NCBI GenBank assembly: GCA_965205725.1
Contig: OZ242189.1
Coordinates: forward strand, 124,001 to 188,000
Length of the DNA stretch: 64,000 bases
Direction: 5' to 3'
Source of the DNA: G965205725 sp965205725
GTDB lineage: Bacteria; Pseudomonadota; Gammaproteobacteria; Pseudomonadales; Halieaceae
The position numbers and the translations under genes are program-made. Below the pieces are notes generated by a model. It made no database searches. It was not told where the DNA came from and saw nothing but the letters and a program-made list of their open reading frames with translations. How positions within the stretch are numbered: the stretch's first letter is position 1; each line of letters begins with the position of its first letter. Positions 52,146 through 61,235 of the stretch are shown piece after piece.

Positions 52146-53306
52146 ATGAAAGTTCTATTGGTTGTGCCTTGCCTGCTCCTGGTCTCTATTGCTTCGTGGG
52201 CCGCTTCCATTCTTCCACCCCCGCCCCAGGTTGCAGGCTCCGCCTATTTTCTGATTGATGCTTATAGTGGCAGGGTTATTGTTGAGCACAACGCGGATGT
52301 GCCGCTTGCGCCAGCGAGTTTAACCAAGTTGATGACGGGCTACGTGTTGTCCTTTGAGTTGGCGGCGGCTCGCGTGAGCGATGACGATCAGGTGTTGATA
52401 AGCCGGGAAGCGTGGTCACAGAATCCGATTTTTGATGGTTCCTCTCTCATGTTGATCCAGGAGGGAAAGCGAGTAAAGCTGGAGGACTTACACCGCGGTT
52501 TGGTGATTTCTTCTGGCAATGATGCAGCAGTCGCAATCGCTGAACATGTGGCAGGTGCGGAAGACGCCTTCGCCGATATGATGAATGGACATGCGCAATC
52601 CCTCGGTATGACGGGTTCGCACTTTGTCAATTCCCACGGTTTGTCAGCGAAAAATCATTACACCACCGCACGCGATCTCGCCATAGTGGCCAATGCTCTG
52701 GTGAGCCACTTCCCAGTTGACTATGCGCTTTATCAGGAGCAGGAATTTACCTACAACGGTGAGCGCCAGTTTAATCGCAACACCCTGCTTGCCGGGGACC
52801 TTGGCGTCGACGGGCTGAAAACTGGCTACACCTCTGAAGCCGGCTACTGCCTGGTTGCCTCTGCCAAGCGTGACAACATGCGGTTGATCTCGGTGGTGCT
52901 TGGGGCTGCCAGCAAATACGCTCGCGAAAGCGAGACACGCAAGCTGCTTAACTATGGTTTTCGCTTTTATGAAACCCGCGAGTTTTACGCCAGTGGCCAG
53001 GAGTTAGCGAGCACTCAAGTCTGGAAAGGTTTGCAGGAGCAGGTATCAGTTGTGCTCGCTGCCCCCATTGTCCTGACCATTCCACGCGGGCGTTCTGCAG
53101 ACCTTGAGGCCGTCGTCGAGGTGCCCGATTCCCTGGTAGCACCGGTCGGTGCAGGCCAGGCCCTGGGCGAACTAACAATAAGCCTCGACGGTGAAACTCT
53201 ACGCAGTCAACCACTGGTTGCCGCTGTTGCCGTCGAACAGGCTGGCTTCTTGGCCCGTTTGTGGGATTCAATTCTTATGTTTTTAGCGGATATATTTGGC
53301 AGCTAA
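52146..53306 (+). CDS. dacA: D-alanyl-D-alanine carboxypeptidase (PBP5/6 type)
   Basis: Trims the terminal D-Ala from stem peptides. Signal peptide at the start (LLVVPCLLLVSIASWAA); active-site motifs APASLTKLMTGY (SxxK), SSGNDAAVA (SxN) and GLKTGYTSEAG (KTG). The C-terminal amphipathic end (FLARLWDSILMFLADIFGS) is the usual membrane anchor. 386 residues. The 85 bases upstream of it contain no gene. Confidence 0.95.
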   Translation: MKVLLVVPCLLLVSIASWAASILPPPPQVAGSAYFLIDAYSGRVIVEHNADVPLAPASLTKLMTGYVLSFELAAARVSDDDQVLISREAWSQNPIFDGSSLMLIQEGKRVKLEDLHRGLVISSGNDAAVAIAEHVAGAEDAFADMMNGHAQSLGMTGSHFVNSHGLSAKNHYTTARDLAIVANALVSHFPVDYALYQEQEFTYNGERQFNRNTLLAGDLGVDGLKTGYTSEAGYCLVASAKRDNMRLISVVLGAASKYARESETRKLLNYGFRFYETREFYASGQELASTQVWKGLQEQVSVVLAAPIVLTIPRGRSADLEAVVEVPDSLVAPVGAGQALGELTISLDGETLRSQPLVAAVAVEQAGFLARLWDSILMFLADIFGS

Positions 53307-53308
53307 CA

Positions 53309-53578
53309 GTGAGCGAACAAGCCCCCCCCAGGATTGAATTCCCCTGCGATTATCCAATAAAGGTGATGGGTCGCAACAGCGATGATTTCGAGCGCCTTGT
53401 ATACGCCGTCGTGGAAACCCATGCGCCGGGTTTTGAGCGCGAACGGGTGCAGGCAAAGCCCAGCCGCAACGGTAACTTTGCGTCGCTTACTATTTTCATT
53501 ACCGCTACGGGCAAACCGCAACTTGAAGCCTTGCATCGCGGTTTGATGGACACTGGTGCCGTGCAGATGGTGCTGTGA
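53309..53578 (+). CDS. ybeD: DUF493 family protein YbeD
   Basis: A small ACT-like protein of unknown role, conserved between dacA and lipB. GTG start at 53309 (VSEQAPPRIEFPCDYPIKVMG), two bases after the dacA stop, giving 89 residues; the longer frame lies inside dacA. RVQAKPSRNGNFASLTI is the conserved core. It overlaps lipB (TGATG). Confidence 0.9.
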   Translation: MSEQAPPRIEFPCDYPIKVMGRNSDDFERLVYAVVETHAPGFERERVQAKPSRNGNFASLTIFITATGKPQLEALHRGLMDTGAVQMVL

Positions 53579-54204
53579 TGCAGCTTCGTCGCCTCGGTTT
53601 GGTGCCTTATCGGGAGACCTGGCAGGCGATGAAAGACTTCACCGATTCGCGTGTCGCTGACACCGACGATGAACTCTGGTTGTTGCAACACATGCCTGTA
53701 TTTACTCAGGGCCAGGCAGGCAAGGCAGAGCACGTGCTGGCGCCCGGAAACATCCCGCTTGTTCAGGTCGACCGGGGTGGACAGGTTACCTACCATGGGC
53801 CAGGTCAGTGGGTCGTGTATGTGCTGGTGGATTTGCGGCGGCACCAGTACGGCATACGCGACCTGGTTAATCTGATTGAGCGGTCAGTCGTGCGAGTATT
53901 AAGCTCTTTGAGCATTACTTCTCAGCCGCGTCCCGATGCACCGGGTGTGTATGTGGATGGCTGCAAAATAGCCTCTCTTGGTTTACGTGTGCGCCGGGGC
54001 TGTTCGTATCATGGCCTGGCGCTAAATGTAGATATGGATCTCGAGCCGTTTTCTCGCATCAACCCCTGTGGCTATCAAGGTCTGGAGGTGACTTCGATTC
54101 GTCAGTGCCTGGGCGTGGACGCCGCACTGGATATGGACGGGATCGCCGAAGAGCTGCTCGCCCAATTACAAGCAGAGCTGACAGCTACCTCGTCTGACAG
54201 GTAG
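53578..54204 (+). CDS. lipB: Octanoyl-ACP:protein octanoyltransferase
   Basis: Transfers octanoyl from ACP to lipoyl domains. Motifs: QVDRGGQVTYHGPGQWVVY, the catalytic lysine in DGCKIASLGLRV, and the catalytic cysteine in INPCGYQGLEVTS. Start ATG 53578 (or GTG 53575) overlaps the ybeD stop. The usual next gene, lipA, is not here; prfC follows instead. A stem of AGCTACCT and AGGTAGCT overlaps the 3' end. Confidence 0.95.
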   Translation: MQLRRLGLVPYRETWQAMKDFTDSRVADTDDELWLLQHMPVFTQGQAGKAEHVLAPGNIPLVQVDRGGQVTYHGPGQWVVYVLVDLRRHQYGIRDLVNLIERSVVRVLSSLSITSQPRPDAPGVYVDGCKIASLGLRVRRGCSYHGLALNVDMDLEPFSRINPCGYQGLEVTSIRQCLGVDAALDMDGIAEELLAQLQAELTATSSDR

Positions 54205-54319
54205 CTCGGCAAGCCTGGGAGCCTGTCGGACTGCGCAGACCGGGGCGAGAGGCGCTGTGGGGAATGCCTGGATTTGTTGTCACAGGGTCCTTACAGGCGA
54301 CATCCAGGCTGAAAGTACC

Positions 54320-54348
54320 GTGCCGGCAGGGTGGAATATGCGTATAAT
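54320..54348 (+). promoter_or_regulatory. Candidate prfC promoter
   Basis: A perfect TATAAT (54343-54348) lies 31 bases before the prfC ATG; the -35 region (GTGCCG at 54320) is poor. Weak call resting on the -10 box. Confidence 0.35.
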
Positions 54349-54378
54349 TCGCGCTTTTTTCCAAGGCGATAAGCGCTC

Positions 54379-55956
54379 ATGTCTGAACTCAGCGGTGAAG
54401 TTCAATCCCGTCGAACCTTTGCCATTATTTCTCACCCGGATGCGGGAAAGACCACCATTACGGAAAAATTGCTGCTGCTGGGCAATGTCATTCAGGTCGC
54501 CGGCTCGGTCAAGGGTAAAAAGGGTCCCCATGCCACCTCAGACTGGATGAGTATGGAGCAAGAGCGTGGAATTTCAGTAACATCGTCGGTGATGCAGTTT
54601 CCCTATTGTGAGCGCACGGTGAACCTTCTCGATACCCCTGGGCACGAAGATTTTTCCGAAGACACCTATCGCACGCTTACGGCCGTAGACTCTGCCCTAA
54701 TGGTGATTGATGGCGCCAAAGGTGTCGAAGACCGAACAATCAAGCTGATGAACGTGTGCCGCCTGCGAGATACACCCATTATCAGTTTCGTGAACAAGAT
54801 GGACCGGGATATCCGCGACCCTGTTGATCTGCTTGACGAAATCGAGTCAGTGCTCAATATCTGCGGCGCGCCGATCAATTGGCCCGTAGGCATGGGCAAG
54901 GAGTTCAAGGGAGTTTATAACCTGTATACCGACACGATTCATGTGTTCCAGCGGGGTTTTAACCACAGCTTGCCAGACGATGTGCGAATTGAAGGCCTGG
55001 CATCCGAGGAGGCCAGGGCGCTGGTCGGCGATTTCTATGGCGATTTTGTCGAAGAGATAGAGTTGGTGCGAGGTGCGAGTTATGAATTTGAGTTAGATGA
55101 TTTCCTGGATGGCAAGCTCACGCCGGTTTTCTTTGGCACAGCGCTGGCAAATTTTGGGGTGCGAGAAATGCTCGACGGCTTTGTGCAATGGGCGCCCCCA
55201 CCCTTGTCTCGCACAGCGCAGGAGCGAACTGTGGCGCCTGACGAAGCTGACTTCAGTGGCTTTGTATTTAAGATTCAGGCCAATATGGATTCTCGACACC
55301 GTGACCGCATCGCTTTTATGCGGGTCTGTTCCGGGCGCTACAAAAAAGGCATGAAAATGCGTCATGTACGCCTGGTTAAGGATGTAAAAATCGCCGATGC
55401 GGTCACGTTTAGAGCGGGAGAGCGAGAATTGACAGAGGAGGCAGTATCCGGCGATATTATCGGCCTGCATAATCACGGCACCATCCAGATTGGCGATACC
55501 TTCACCGACGGAGAAGCTCTGCGGTATACAGGCATCCCCCATTTTGCACCGGAATTATTCAAACGGATTCGACTGGCAGACCCGCTCAAGTCCAAGCAGT
55601 TGCAGAAAGGCTTACAGCAGTTATCAGAAGAGGGCTCTACGCAGGTATTTGCACCCATTCGCAATACCGATTTAGTAGTCGGCGCCGTTGGGCAGTTGCA
55701 GTTTGACGTAGTCGCGTTTCGCCTCAAAGACGAATACAAGGTTGAAGCCATCTATGAGCCGGTTAATGTTTATACCGCACGCTGGGTTTACTGCGAAGAT
55801 GAACGCAAGCTCGAAGAGTTCCGTAACAAGGCGTCAGCTCAACTTTCAATAGATAGTGGTGGCCACCTCGCCTATCTCGCGCCGACGCGGGTTAATCTCA
55901 ATGTGATGGAAGAACGCTGGCCATATATAGAGTTTCGGTCGACTCGAGAACACTAG
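54379..55956 (+). CDS. prfC: Peptide chain release factor 3
   Basis: GTPase that removes RF1/RF2 from the ribosome after termination. The 525-residue protein shows the G domain motifs ISHPDAGKTTITEKLL, RGISVTSSVM, LDTPGHEDFSEDTYRTL and FVNKMDRD, and the RF3-specific KGKKGPHATSDWM. It stands outside the lipB run, with its own promoter-like element. Confidence 0.96.
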   Translation: MSELSGEVQSRRTFAIISHPDAGKTTITEKLLLLGNVIQVAGSVKGKKGPHATSDWMSMEQERGISVTSSVMQFPYCERTVNLLDTPGHEDFSEDTYRTLTAVDSALMVIDGAKGVEDRTIKLMNVCRLRDTPIISFVNKMDRDIRDPVDLLDEIESVLNICGAPINWPVGMGKEFKGVYNLYTDTIHVFQRGFNHSLPDDVRIEGLASEEARALVGDFYGDFVEEIELVRGASYEFELDDFLDGKLTPVFFGTALANFGVREMLDGFVQWAPPPLSRTAQERTVAPDEADFSGFVFKIQANMDSRHRDRIAFMRVCSGRYKKGMKMRHVRLVKDVKIADAVTFRAGERELTEEAVSGDIIGLHNHGTIQIGDTFTDGEALRYTGIPHFAPELFKRIRLADPLKSKQLQKGLQQLSEEGSTQVFAPIRNTDLVVGAVGQLQFDVVAFRLKDEYKVEAIYEPVNVYTARWVYCEDERKLEEFRNKASAQLSIDSGGHLAYLAPTRVNLNVMEERWPYIEFRSTREH

Positions 55957-55966
55957 ACATTATGTA

Positions 55967-56105
55967 GAGACCTTTGCACGGAAGATGATTTCACTTTCAG
56001 GCAAGGCAAAAACGCACGGAATGAGGGAGTTTATGGGTATAAATGACCGATTGAGTACGATTTTAACGCAGCATGCAGGTGAAATGGCTTTCGTGCAAAG
56101 GTCTC
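55967..56105 (+). mobile_element. Miniature inverted-repeat element, copy 3
   Basis: Full 139-bp copy ten bases after the prfC stop, with the duplication ATGTA at 55962-55966 and 56106-56110. Lies between the convergent genes prfC and the glutathione peroxidase. Confidence 0.92.
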
Positions 56106-56170
56106 ATGTAGTGACCTACCCGCCCTCAACAACGCCGTGGATCAGGCTGAGGAAGGAACGCCTCAATCGC

Positions 56171-56659
56171 TTAGGCGGGTAATAATTTTTCCAGCTCTTT
56201 TTCGATCTGTTGAGGTGTGGTTGCCGGTGCAAACCGCTTGACCACATTGCCTTCGGGGTCGATCAGAAACTTGGTGAAATTCCACTTGATAGCACGAGTT
56301 CCAAGCGCGCCAGGGGCTTTACTTTTAAGGTGTTTGTAGAGCGGGTCGGTGCCACTGCCGTTGACTTCGATTTTGCTGAACATAGGAAAATCCACGCCGT
56401 AGTTGAGTTGGCAGAATTCCATAATTTCATCGTTGTTGCCTGGGTCCTGTTTGCCAAACTGATTGCAGGGAAAGCCGAGGATCTCCAATCCGCGCTCCCT
56501 GTACTTTTCATACAGGCTTTCAAGGCCGGCAAACTGTGGGGTAAAGCCGCATTTCGAAGCGGTGTTAACCACCAATAAAACCTTGCCGCGAAATTCTTCC
56601 AGTGCGCGTTCATTGCCGTTGGAAGTTTTGCAGGAAAAATCGTAGATACTTGCATTCAT
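56171..56659 (-). CDS. Glutathione peroxidase (cysteine type)
   Basis: Reduces peroxides with thiols. The 162-residue protein has the peroxidatic cysteine in NTASKCGFTPQF, the glutamine in GFPCNQFGKQDPG, and the tryptophan in IKWNFTKFL. Cysteine replaces selenocysteine and the length fits the thioredoxin-dependent bacterial group (BtuE type). No signal peptide. Confidence 0.94.
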   Translation of the reverse strand: MNASIYDFSCKTSNGNERALEEFRGKVLLVVNTASKCGFTPQFAGLESLYEKYRERGLEILGFPCNQFGKQDPGNNDEIMEFCQLNYGVDFPMFSKIEVNGSGTDPLYKHLKSKAPGALGTRAIKWNFTKFLIDPEGNVVKRFAPATTPQQIEKELEKLLPA

Positions 56660-56707
56660 TCGCCATACTCCTGAATTGGTTTGATGCCTGGCCGGTCCAT
56701 CACCTGC

Positions 56708-57874
56708 TCAAGCGGTTTGAATCTGCGTCATTAGCAGCCCAATCCGTTTGTGCTGCAACTTCAGCGAGTACTCCAGCTCGCGTAAGCGCGAGTGAACACT
56801 GGCCTGCTGCCACTTTTCCTGGAAGTCGCGCTTCTTCTTCTCAAGGGCTGATTCGAGTTCATCCACTTTGCGTTCATAGCGCTCTGACTGAATGAGCTTC
56901 CAGCGCGTCAGTGATTCGGAGAACAACTGCCACTCTCGCTCTAATAGCTCGCGCAGTGGCTCAGCGTCGCTGTTGGCTTCGAGCTTTTTTTGCGCGCGTT
57001 TGAATTGCATTTCCACCCTGGCTCTCTGAACCTTGAAGTTGGGTACCCGCTTGAGCTCGCTGGCCAGCCCTAGCCATGAGCAAGTATTTATTAGCCACTT
57101 TGTCGGGTCCCAATGGAACCAGCGGATGCCGTTACGATAATCAGTCTGAAAAATATGGTGGTAATTGTGATAACCCTCGCCGTAAGTCAGTACAGCCAGG
57201 AAAGCATTGTCCCTGGCCGAGTTCTCGTCTGTGTAAGGCTGCTTGCCCCAAAAATGGGCCAGGGAGTTAATGAAAAAAGTAACATGGTGATTAACAATCA
57301 ACCTTAGCAGCCCCACCAATAACAAATATCCCACGACATCGCCGTACCAAAATCCCAACAGCAGAGGCAGGCCAGCATTCATGAATACCGTTAAAGAAAG
57401 ATAGTTGTTGTGCTGCCACATGACAATCGGGTCGTCCAGTAAATCATTGGCATTGCTGAAGTCGTCGGTATTGGATGGATAGTCCCGCAGCATCCAGCCG
57501 ATATGGGAAAACCAGAGGCCGCGCCCCGCGCTATAGGGGTCACGATCATTGTCGTCGACATGGCGGTGGTGGCGGCGATGGTCAGAGGCCCAGATTAAAA
57601 TACTGTTTTGCAGTGCGCCTGCGCCCCACAGCGCATAAAATATTTTCAGTATTGGGCTGGCCTTATAGACTCGATGCGCCCACAGGCGATGATAGCCACC
57701 AGTGATAGAAAGCCCGTTTAGATAGAGGAACAAGACTGCCCAAATCCAGGCCGAGACCTCATAGCCCTGGTAGTAGCCCCAGGCCGGTACGGTTGCCAGA
57801 GCGAGAACAGGTAAGCCCAGAAAAATAGCAATGTTAGCTGGGTATACAGGCGGTTTAGTGTCAGCTTGGCTCAT
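56708..57874 (-). CDS. Acyl-lipid/acyl-CoA delta-9-type fatty acid desaturase with C-terminal coiled coil
   Basis: A membrane diiron desaturase. The three histidine boxes are HRLWAHR (near residue 63), HRRHH (near 100) and HNYHH (near 240), and helices YPANIAIFLGLPVLALATV, VFLYLNGLSITGG are visible. After residue 270 comes a long charged helical tail (KRAQKKLEANSDAEPLREL, ERKVDELESALEKKKRDFQE), which is beyond the usual catalytic core and is predicted by eye to be coiled coil. Divergent from the MATE gene. Confidence 0.9.
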   Translation of the reverse strand: MSQADTKPPVYPANIAIFLGLPVLALATVPAWGYYQGYEVSAWIWAVLFLYLNGLSITGGYHRLWAHRVYKASPILKIFYALWGAGALQNSILIWASDHRRHHRHVDDNDRDPYSAGRGLWFSHIGWMLRDYPSNTDDFSNANDLLDDPIVMWQHNNYLSLTVFMNAGLPLLLGFWYGDVVGYLLLVGLLRLIVNHHVTFFINSLAHFWGKQPYTDENSARDNAFLAVLTYGEGYHNYHHIFQTDYRNGIRWFHWDPTKWLINTCSWLGLASELKRVPNFKVQRARVEMQFKRAQKKLEANSDAEPLRELLEREWQLFSESLTRWKLIQSERYERKVDELESALEKKKRDFQEKWQQASVHSRLRELEYSLKLQHKRIGLLMTQIQTA

Positions 57875-57954
57875 AGTTTAGTCTTGTGGCGTATTTGGCG
57901 AAGAGAATGGTATAAGAGAAGGCCTCCTATTGGTACCGTTGATGAGAGAAGAAT

Positions 57955-59325
57955 TTGACTGATCGTCGGGCTGTGTTCACATGCGGCTCCACCCTCCACC
58001 ACGTTGTGAAAATGACAGCAGCAAGTACAGTCGGGCTGGTGGCAATGTTCACAGTTGATCTTGTGGACATGTACTTCCTCAGTATTCTTGGCGAGCAGGA
58101 GCTAGTCGCCGCAGTTGGTTTCGGCGGCACCCTGCTATTTTTCCTTACAGCGGTCAGCATCGGTTTACAGATTGGCATGGGGGCACTGGTCTCCCGGGCA
58201 GAGGGCGCTCATCAGCGTGATTTAGCAGGCCGTTATTGCACCAATATTCTGATTTTCAGCGGGATGACCGCAGCTCTCATTAGTGGTGTGGCCCTTTTGT
58301 ACCTGGAAGAGTTGTTGCAGTTGTTGGGTGCGGAAGGGGCAACACTTGATTATGCCTTGCAGTACAGCCAGATTATCATTCCCAATACCCCTGTTTTGGC
58401 CATCGGTATGTGTGCCGCCAATGCAATTCGCGCAGTGGGAGATGCAAGACGTTCAATGTATGCAGTTCTGAGCGGTAGCGCCGTTAACGCGATATTGGAC
58501 CCTATCCTGATTTTTGGTCTGAACCTGGATATTAAAGGCGCCGCCATGGCCTCGGCGGCCTCTCGCTACGTGGTATTGGCGATTGCTTTTCATGCAATGT
58601 TTCGTGTGCACCAGTTGCCACGTCGAACCAGTTGGCAAATGCTGCGTGCTGACTTGCTATCCATTCTAAAGGTGGCGGGGCCAGCGGTGCTAACCAATCT
58701 GGCTACGCCGATTGGCGCCAGTGTCGTATTGATGACAATGGCACGCTATGGTGACAGCGCCGTCGCCGGAGCCGCTATCATGGGCCGCATTACACCCGTC
58801 GCTTTCGCTGCTGTATTCGCCTTGTCTGGAGCCATCGGCCCGATTATTGGACAGAATGCTGGCGCCGGTTTGTACCACCGCGTAAGCCAGACTTTATTGA
58901 ATGCAATGATTTGTAACGTAGTCTATGTGTTGGGCGTATGGCTACTTTTGTGGGCATTGGCCGATTTGATAATTAGTGCGTTCTCCGCCAGCGGCGAGGC
59001 GGCTGCTTTAATGCGTTTCTATATCAATTTTCTGGTTGGGGCCTTCATGTTCAATGGCATGTTGTTTGTAGCCAATGCGAGTTTTAACAATTTGCATCGT
59101 GCTCACTTGGCAACACTGTTTAATTTTGGCCGCGCCTTATTGGGGACAATACCCTGCGTTTATCTGGGCGCGCGCTGGCATGGTGCCCATGGCGCCATCG
59201 CTGGTGAAGCAGTTGGTGCGGTTCTATTTGGCAGCCTGGCTTTCGCTGCTGTACTGTGGCAAGTGCGAATACTGGCGCAGAAAAAAGCGGGAAGTTCACT
59301 AGACCCGCTGACTGGGAGTCCATAA
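57955..59325 (+). CDS. MATE family efflux transporter
   Basis: A 456-residue, twelve-helix antiporter of the MatE family. Two homologous halves are visible, with GLVAMFTVDLVDMYFLSILG near residue 30 and a similar segment TNLATPIGASVVLMTMARYG near 255. It probably exports cationic or amphipathic compounds using a Na+ or H+ gradient. TTG start at 57955 with a GAGAGAAGAA stretch upstream. Confidence 0.9.
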   Translation: MTDRRAVFTCGSTLHHVVKMTAASTVGLVAMFTVDLVDMYFLSILGEQELVAAVGFGGTLLFFLTAVSIGLQIGMGALVSRAEGAHQRDLAGRYCTNILIFSGMTAALISGVALLYLEELLQLLGAEGATLDYALQYSQIIIPNTPVLAIGMCAANAIRAVGDARRSMYAVLSGSAVNAILDPILIFGLNLDIKGAAMASAASRYVVLAIAFHAMFRVHQLPRRTSWQMLRADLLSILKVAGPAVLTNLATPIGASVVLMTMARYGDSAVAGAAIMGRITPVAFAAVFALSGAIGPIIGQNAGAGLYHRVSQTLLNAMICNVVYVLGVWLLLWALADLIISAFSASGEAAALMRFYINFLVGAFMFNGMLFVANASFNNLHRAHLATLFNFGRALLGTIPCVYLGARWHGAHGAIAGEAVGAVLFGSLAFAAVLWQVRILAQKKAGSSLDPLTGSP

Positions 59326-59334
59326 ACTTCCATT

Positions 59335-59733
59335 ATGGAAAGCGAAGTTATCATACGCACCAGTGATGCCGGATGGTTACAGCAAGTCGCGCAGGCCTAC
59401 CGCCATCGAGCTGAAGTGACCATCGTGGATGATGCCGCTGTGGGTATTGATCCGCAAAACCAGAGCCTGCTTGAGATGGGGCGACATGTGGGTTTGTCCC
59501 GCAAGGAGTGGGCGGGAGTACTCATCTCACTGGGAATGTCAGGCGCAGGTTTGTGGATGGTAGTAACGGCGATATTGAGCCCGGAGCCTACCAGTAAATT
59601 GGGTTTGCTGGTTGTGGGTGGTTCGGTGCTTATGTTTTCCGGAGGTTTTTCGGCCGTTAGATTACTGACCGATCAGCGCCCGCCCAGTGTCGAGGTCACC
59701 CGTCTCGGAGTTCGAATTAGTTGGGAGCAATAA
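59335..59733 (+). CDS. Small membrane protein of unknown function
   Basis: A 132-residue protein that starts nine bases after the MATE stop. A soluble N-terminal part (MESEVIIRTSDAGWLQQVAQ) is followed by two helices near residues 58-81 and 87-110 (AGVLISLGMSGAGLWMVV, LGLLVVGGSVLMFSGGF). No family recognised; co-transcription with the exporter is likely. It ends 6 bases before a mobile element. Confidence 0.65.
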   Translation: MESEVIIRTSDAGWLQQVAQAYRHRAEVTIVDDAAVGIDPQNQSLLEMGRHVGLSRKEWAGVLISLGMSGAGLWMVVTAILSPEPTSKLGLLVVGGSVLMFSGGFSAVRLLTDQRPPSVEVTRLGVRISWEQ

Positions 59734-59739
59734 CAATGA

Positions 59740-59878
59740 GAGACCTTTGCACGGAAGATGATTTCACTTTCAGGCAAGGCAAAAACGCACGGAATGAGGG
59801 AGTTTATGGGTATAAATGACCGATTGAGTACGATTTTAACGCAGCATGCAGGTGAAATGGCTTTCGTGCAAAGGTCTC
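59740..59878 (+). mobile_element. Miniature inverted-repeat element, copy 4
   Basis: Full 139-bp copy with the duplication AATGA at 59735-59739 and 59879-59883. The right duplication contains the ATG of the following gene, so the element sits between that gene and its former upstream region. Confidence 0.92.
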
Positions 59879-59879
59879 A

Positions 59880-60986
59880 ATGAGAATCTCTGCACTGGGT
59901 GCACTGGTAGTCGGTCTGAGTGGGTTTACACCCGCGTTTTCCCAGGACTTGCCCGCAGCTCTGCAAGGCCTGGGTTTGAGAGAGTCGAAACTGGCCTCGC
60001 GAGATATGCCAGGTTGGCGCAAACCCGAAAAAATAGTAGTACACAATCTATTCGGTGTTGATGTTGTTAAACCATTGCGGGCAGCCGCACCCGCTGTGGA
60101 AATTATATCTGCCGCAAATATCGAGGAAGTTCTTATCGAGATTACAGACGCAGATGCGTTTATTGGAACCTGCGAACACAGTGTATTGTCAGCGGGCACC
60201 GAACTGCGGTGGGTTCAAACTTATTTCGCCGGCGTGGAGTCGTGCACGGGTCAGCCCTTGTTTGCCGAGCCGACTACCCTGCTTAGCAATGGACAGCGCC
60301 TGAGCTCCACTGCTATAGGTGATCACAGTATTGCCCTGATGATGAGCCTGGTGCGAGGGCTGGATGTTTTCCACAGTCTGCAAGCCAGTGGTACCTGGAA
60401 TAGGGAAGCAGTGCCGCGAATTTATCAGTTTGGCGAAGTGTCTGGGAAAACGCTGCTGGTTGTTGGCCTGGGTGGTATCGGCACGCAAGTGGCCAAGCGT
60501 GCCCACGGCTTGGGCATGCGGGTGCTGGCAACTCGCAGTAGCCGTCGAGAGGGCCCGGAATTTGTCGAGTATGTGGGTTTGGCTCACGAGGCGGTTGAAC
60601 TGGCAGCAAAAGCGGATGTGGTGATTAATGCTGCGCCACTGACCGAGAACACCCGCCATATGTTTAATGTAAAATTTTTCGCAGCGATGAAGCCGAGCGC
60701 CTACTTTATCAGCGTGGGCAGAGGGGAAAGCACCGTCACGGATGATCTGCTGGCGGCACTAAAAACCGGTCAGATTGCTGGTGCGGGGCTCGACGTTACT
60801 GACCCGGAGCCATTGCCACCAGAACATGAATTATGGACAACGCCGCGAGTGATCATCACACCGCATATGGCGGCGATGTCGCCACAATCTTTGCAACGTA
60901 TATTTGCGCTAGTTGGTGAGAATTTACGCCGCTATGTCGCTGGTGAGCCGATGCTGAGTGTAGTGAATATCAAAAAAGGCTATTAG
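59880..60986 (+). CDS. D-2-hydroxyacid dehydrogenase family protein with signal-peptide-like N-terminus
   Basis: A 368-residue NAD(P)-dependent oxidoreductase. The Rossmann motif is VVGLGGIGTQVAKRAHGLGMRV near residue 200; the catalytic arginine is in ISVGRGESTV, the glutamate in DVTDPEPLPPEHEL, and the histidine in IITPHMAAMSP. The first 22 residues (ISALGALVVGLSGFTPAFSQ) look like a Sec signal with cleavage after AFS, odd for a cofactor-using enzyme. The ATG lies in the target duplication of the mobile element, whose end supplies AAAGG as the only ribosome-binding site. Confidence 0.85.
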   Translation: MRISALGALVVGLSGFTPAFSQDLPAALQGLGLRESKLASRDMPGWRKPEKIVVHNLFGVDVVKPLRAAAPAVEIISAANIEEVLIEITDADAFIGTCEHSVLSAGTELRWVQTYFAGVESCTGQPLFAEPTTLLSNGQRLSSTAIGDHSIALMMSLVRGLDVFHSLQASGTWNREAVPRIYQFGEVSGKTLLVVGLGGIGTQVAKRAHGLGMRVLATRSSRREGPEFVEYVGLAHEAVELAAKADVVINAAPLTENTRHMFNVKFFAAMKPSAYFISVGRGESTVTDDLLAALKTGQIAGAGLDVTDPEPLPPEHELWTTPRVIITPHMAAMSPQSLQRIFALVGENLRRYVAGEPMLSVVNIKKGY

Positions 60987-61043
60987 CAGCCGACCACAGC
61001 CGACCATACCCGCCACACCCGACCCCACCTGCGGCTCAAAACC

Positions 61044-61161
61044 GCAAGCCCTGAATGTATGGGACTTACGGGCTGCTTTTCGCGCTGAGTGCTGTCGGTG
61101 TTGCAAGCCCTGAATGTATGGGACTTACGGGCTGCTTTTCGCGCTGAGTGCTGTCGCTGTT
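61044..61161 (+). repeat. 59-bp direct repeat, two tandem copies (further copies at 61219 and 62030)
   Basis: Unit begins GCAAGCCCTGAATGTATGGG and contains CTTTTCGCGCTGAGTGCTGT. Tandem copies start at 61044 and 61103; diverged copies start at 61219 and 62030. Confidence 0.9.
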
Positions 61162-61235
61162 ATCGGCATTTGATCGGTTCACCAATGTCGCGTGGACACT
61201 GGCCTGCGGCTCAAAACCGCAAGCCCTTAATTTAT

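Noticed and set aside
54205..54378. Hidden lipA start or small gene between lipB and prfC.
   Set aside because: No radical-SAM CxxxCxxC motif and no frame of useful length; only a candidate promoter is visible.
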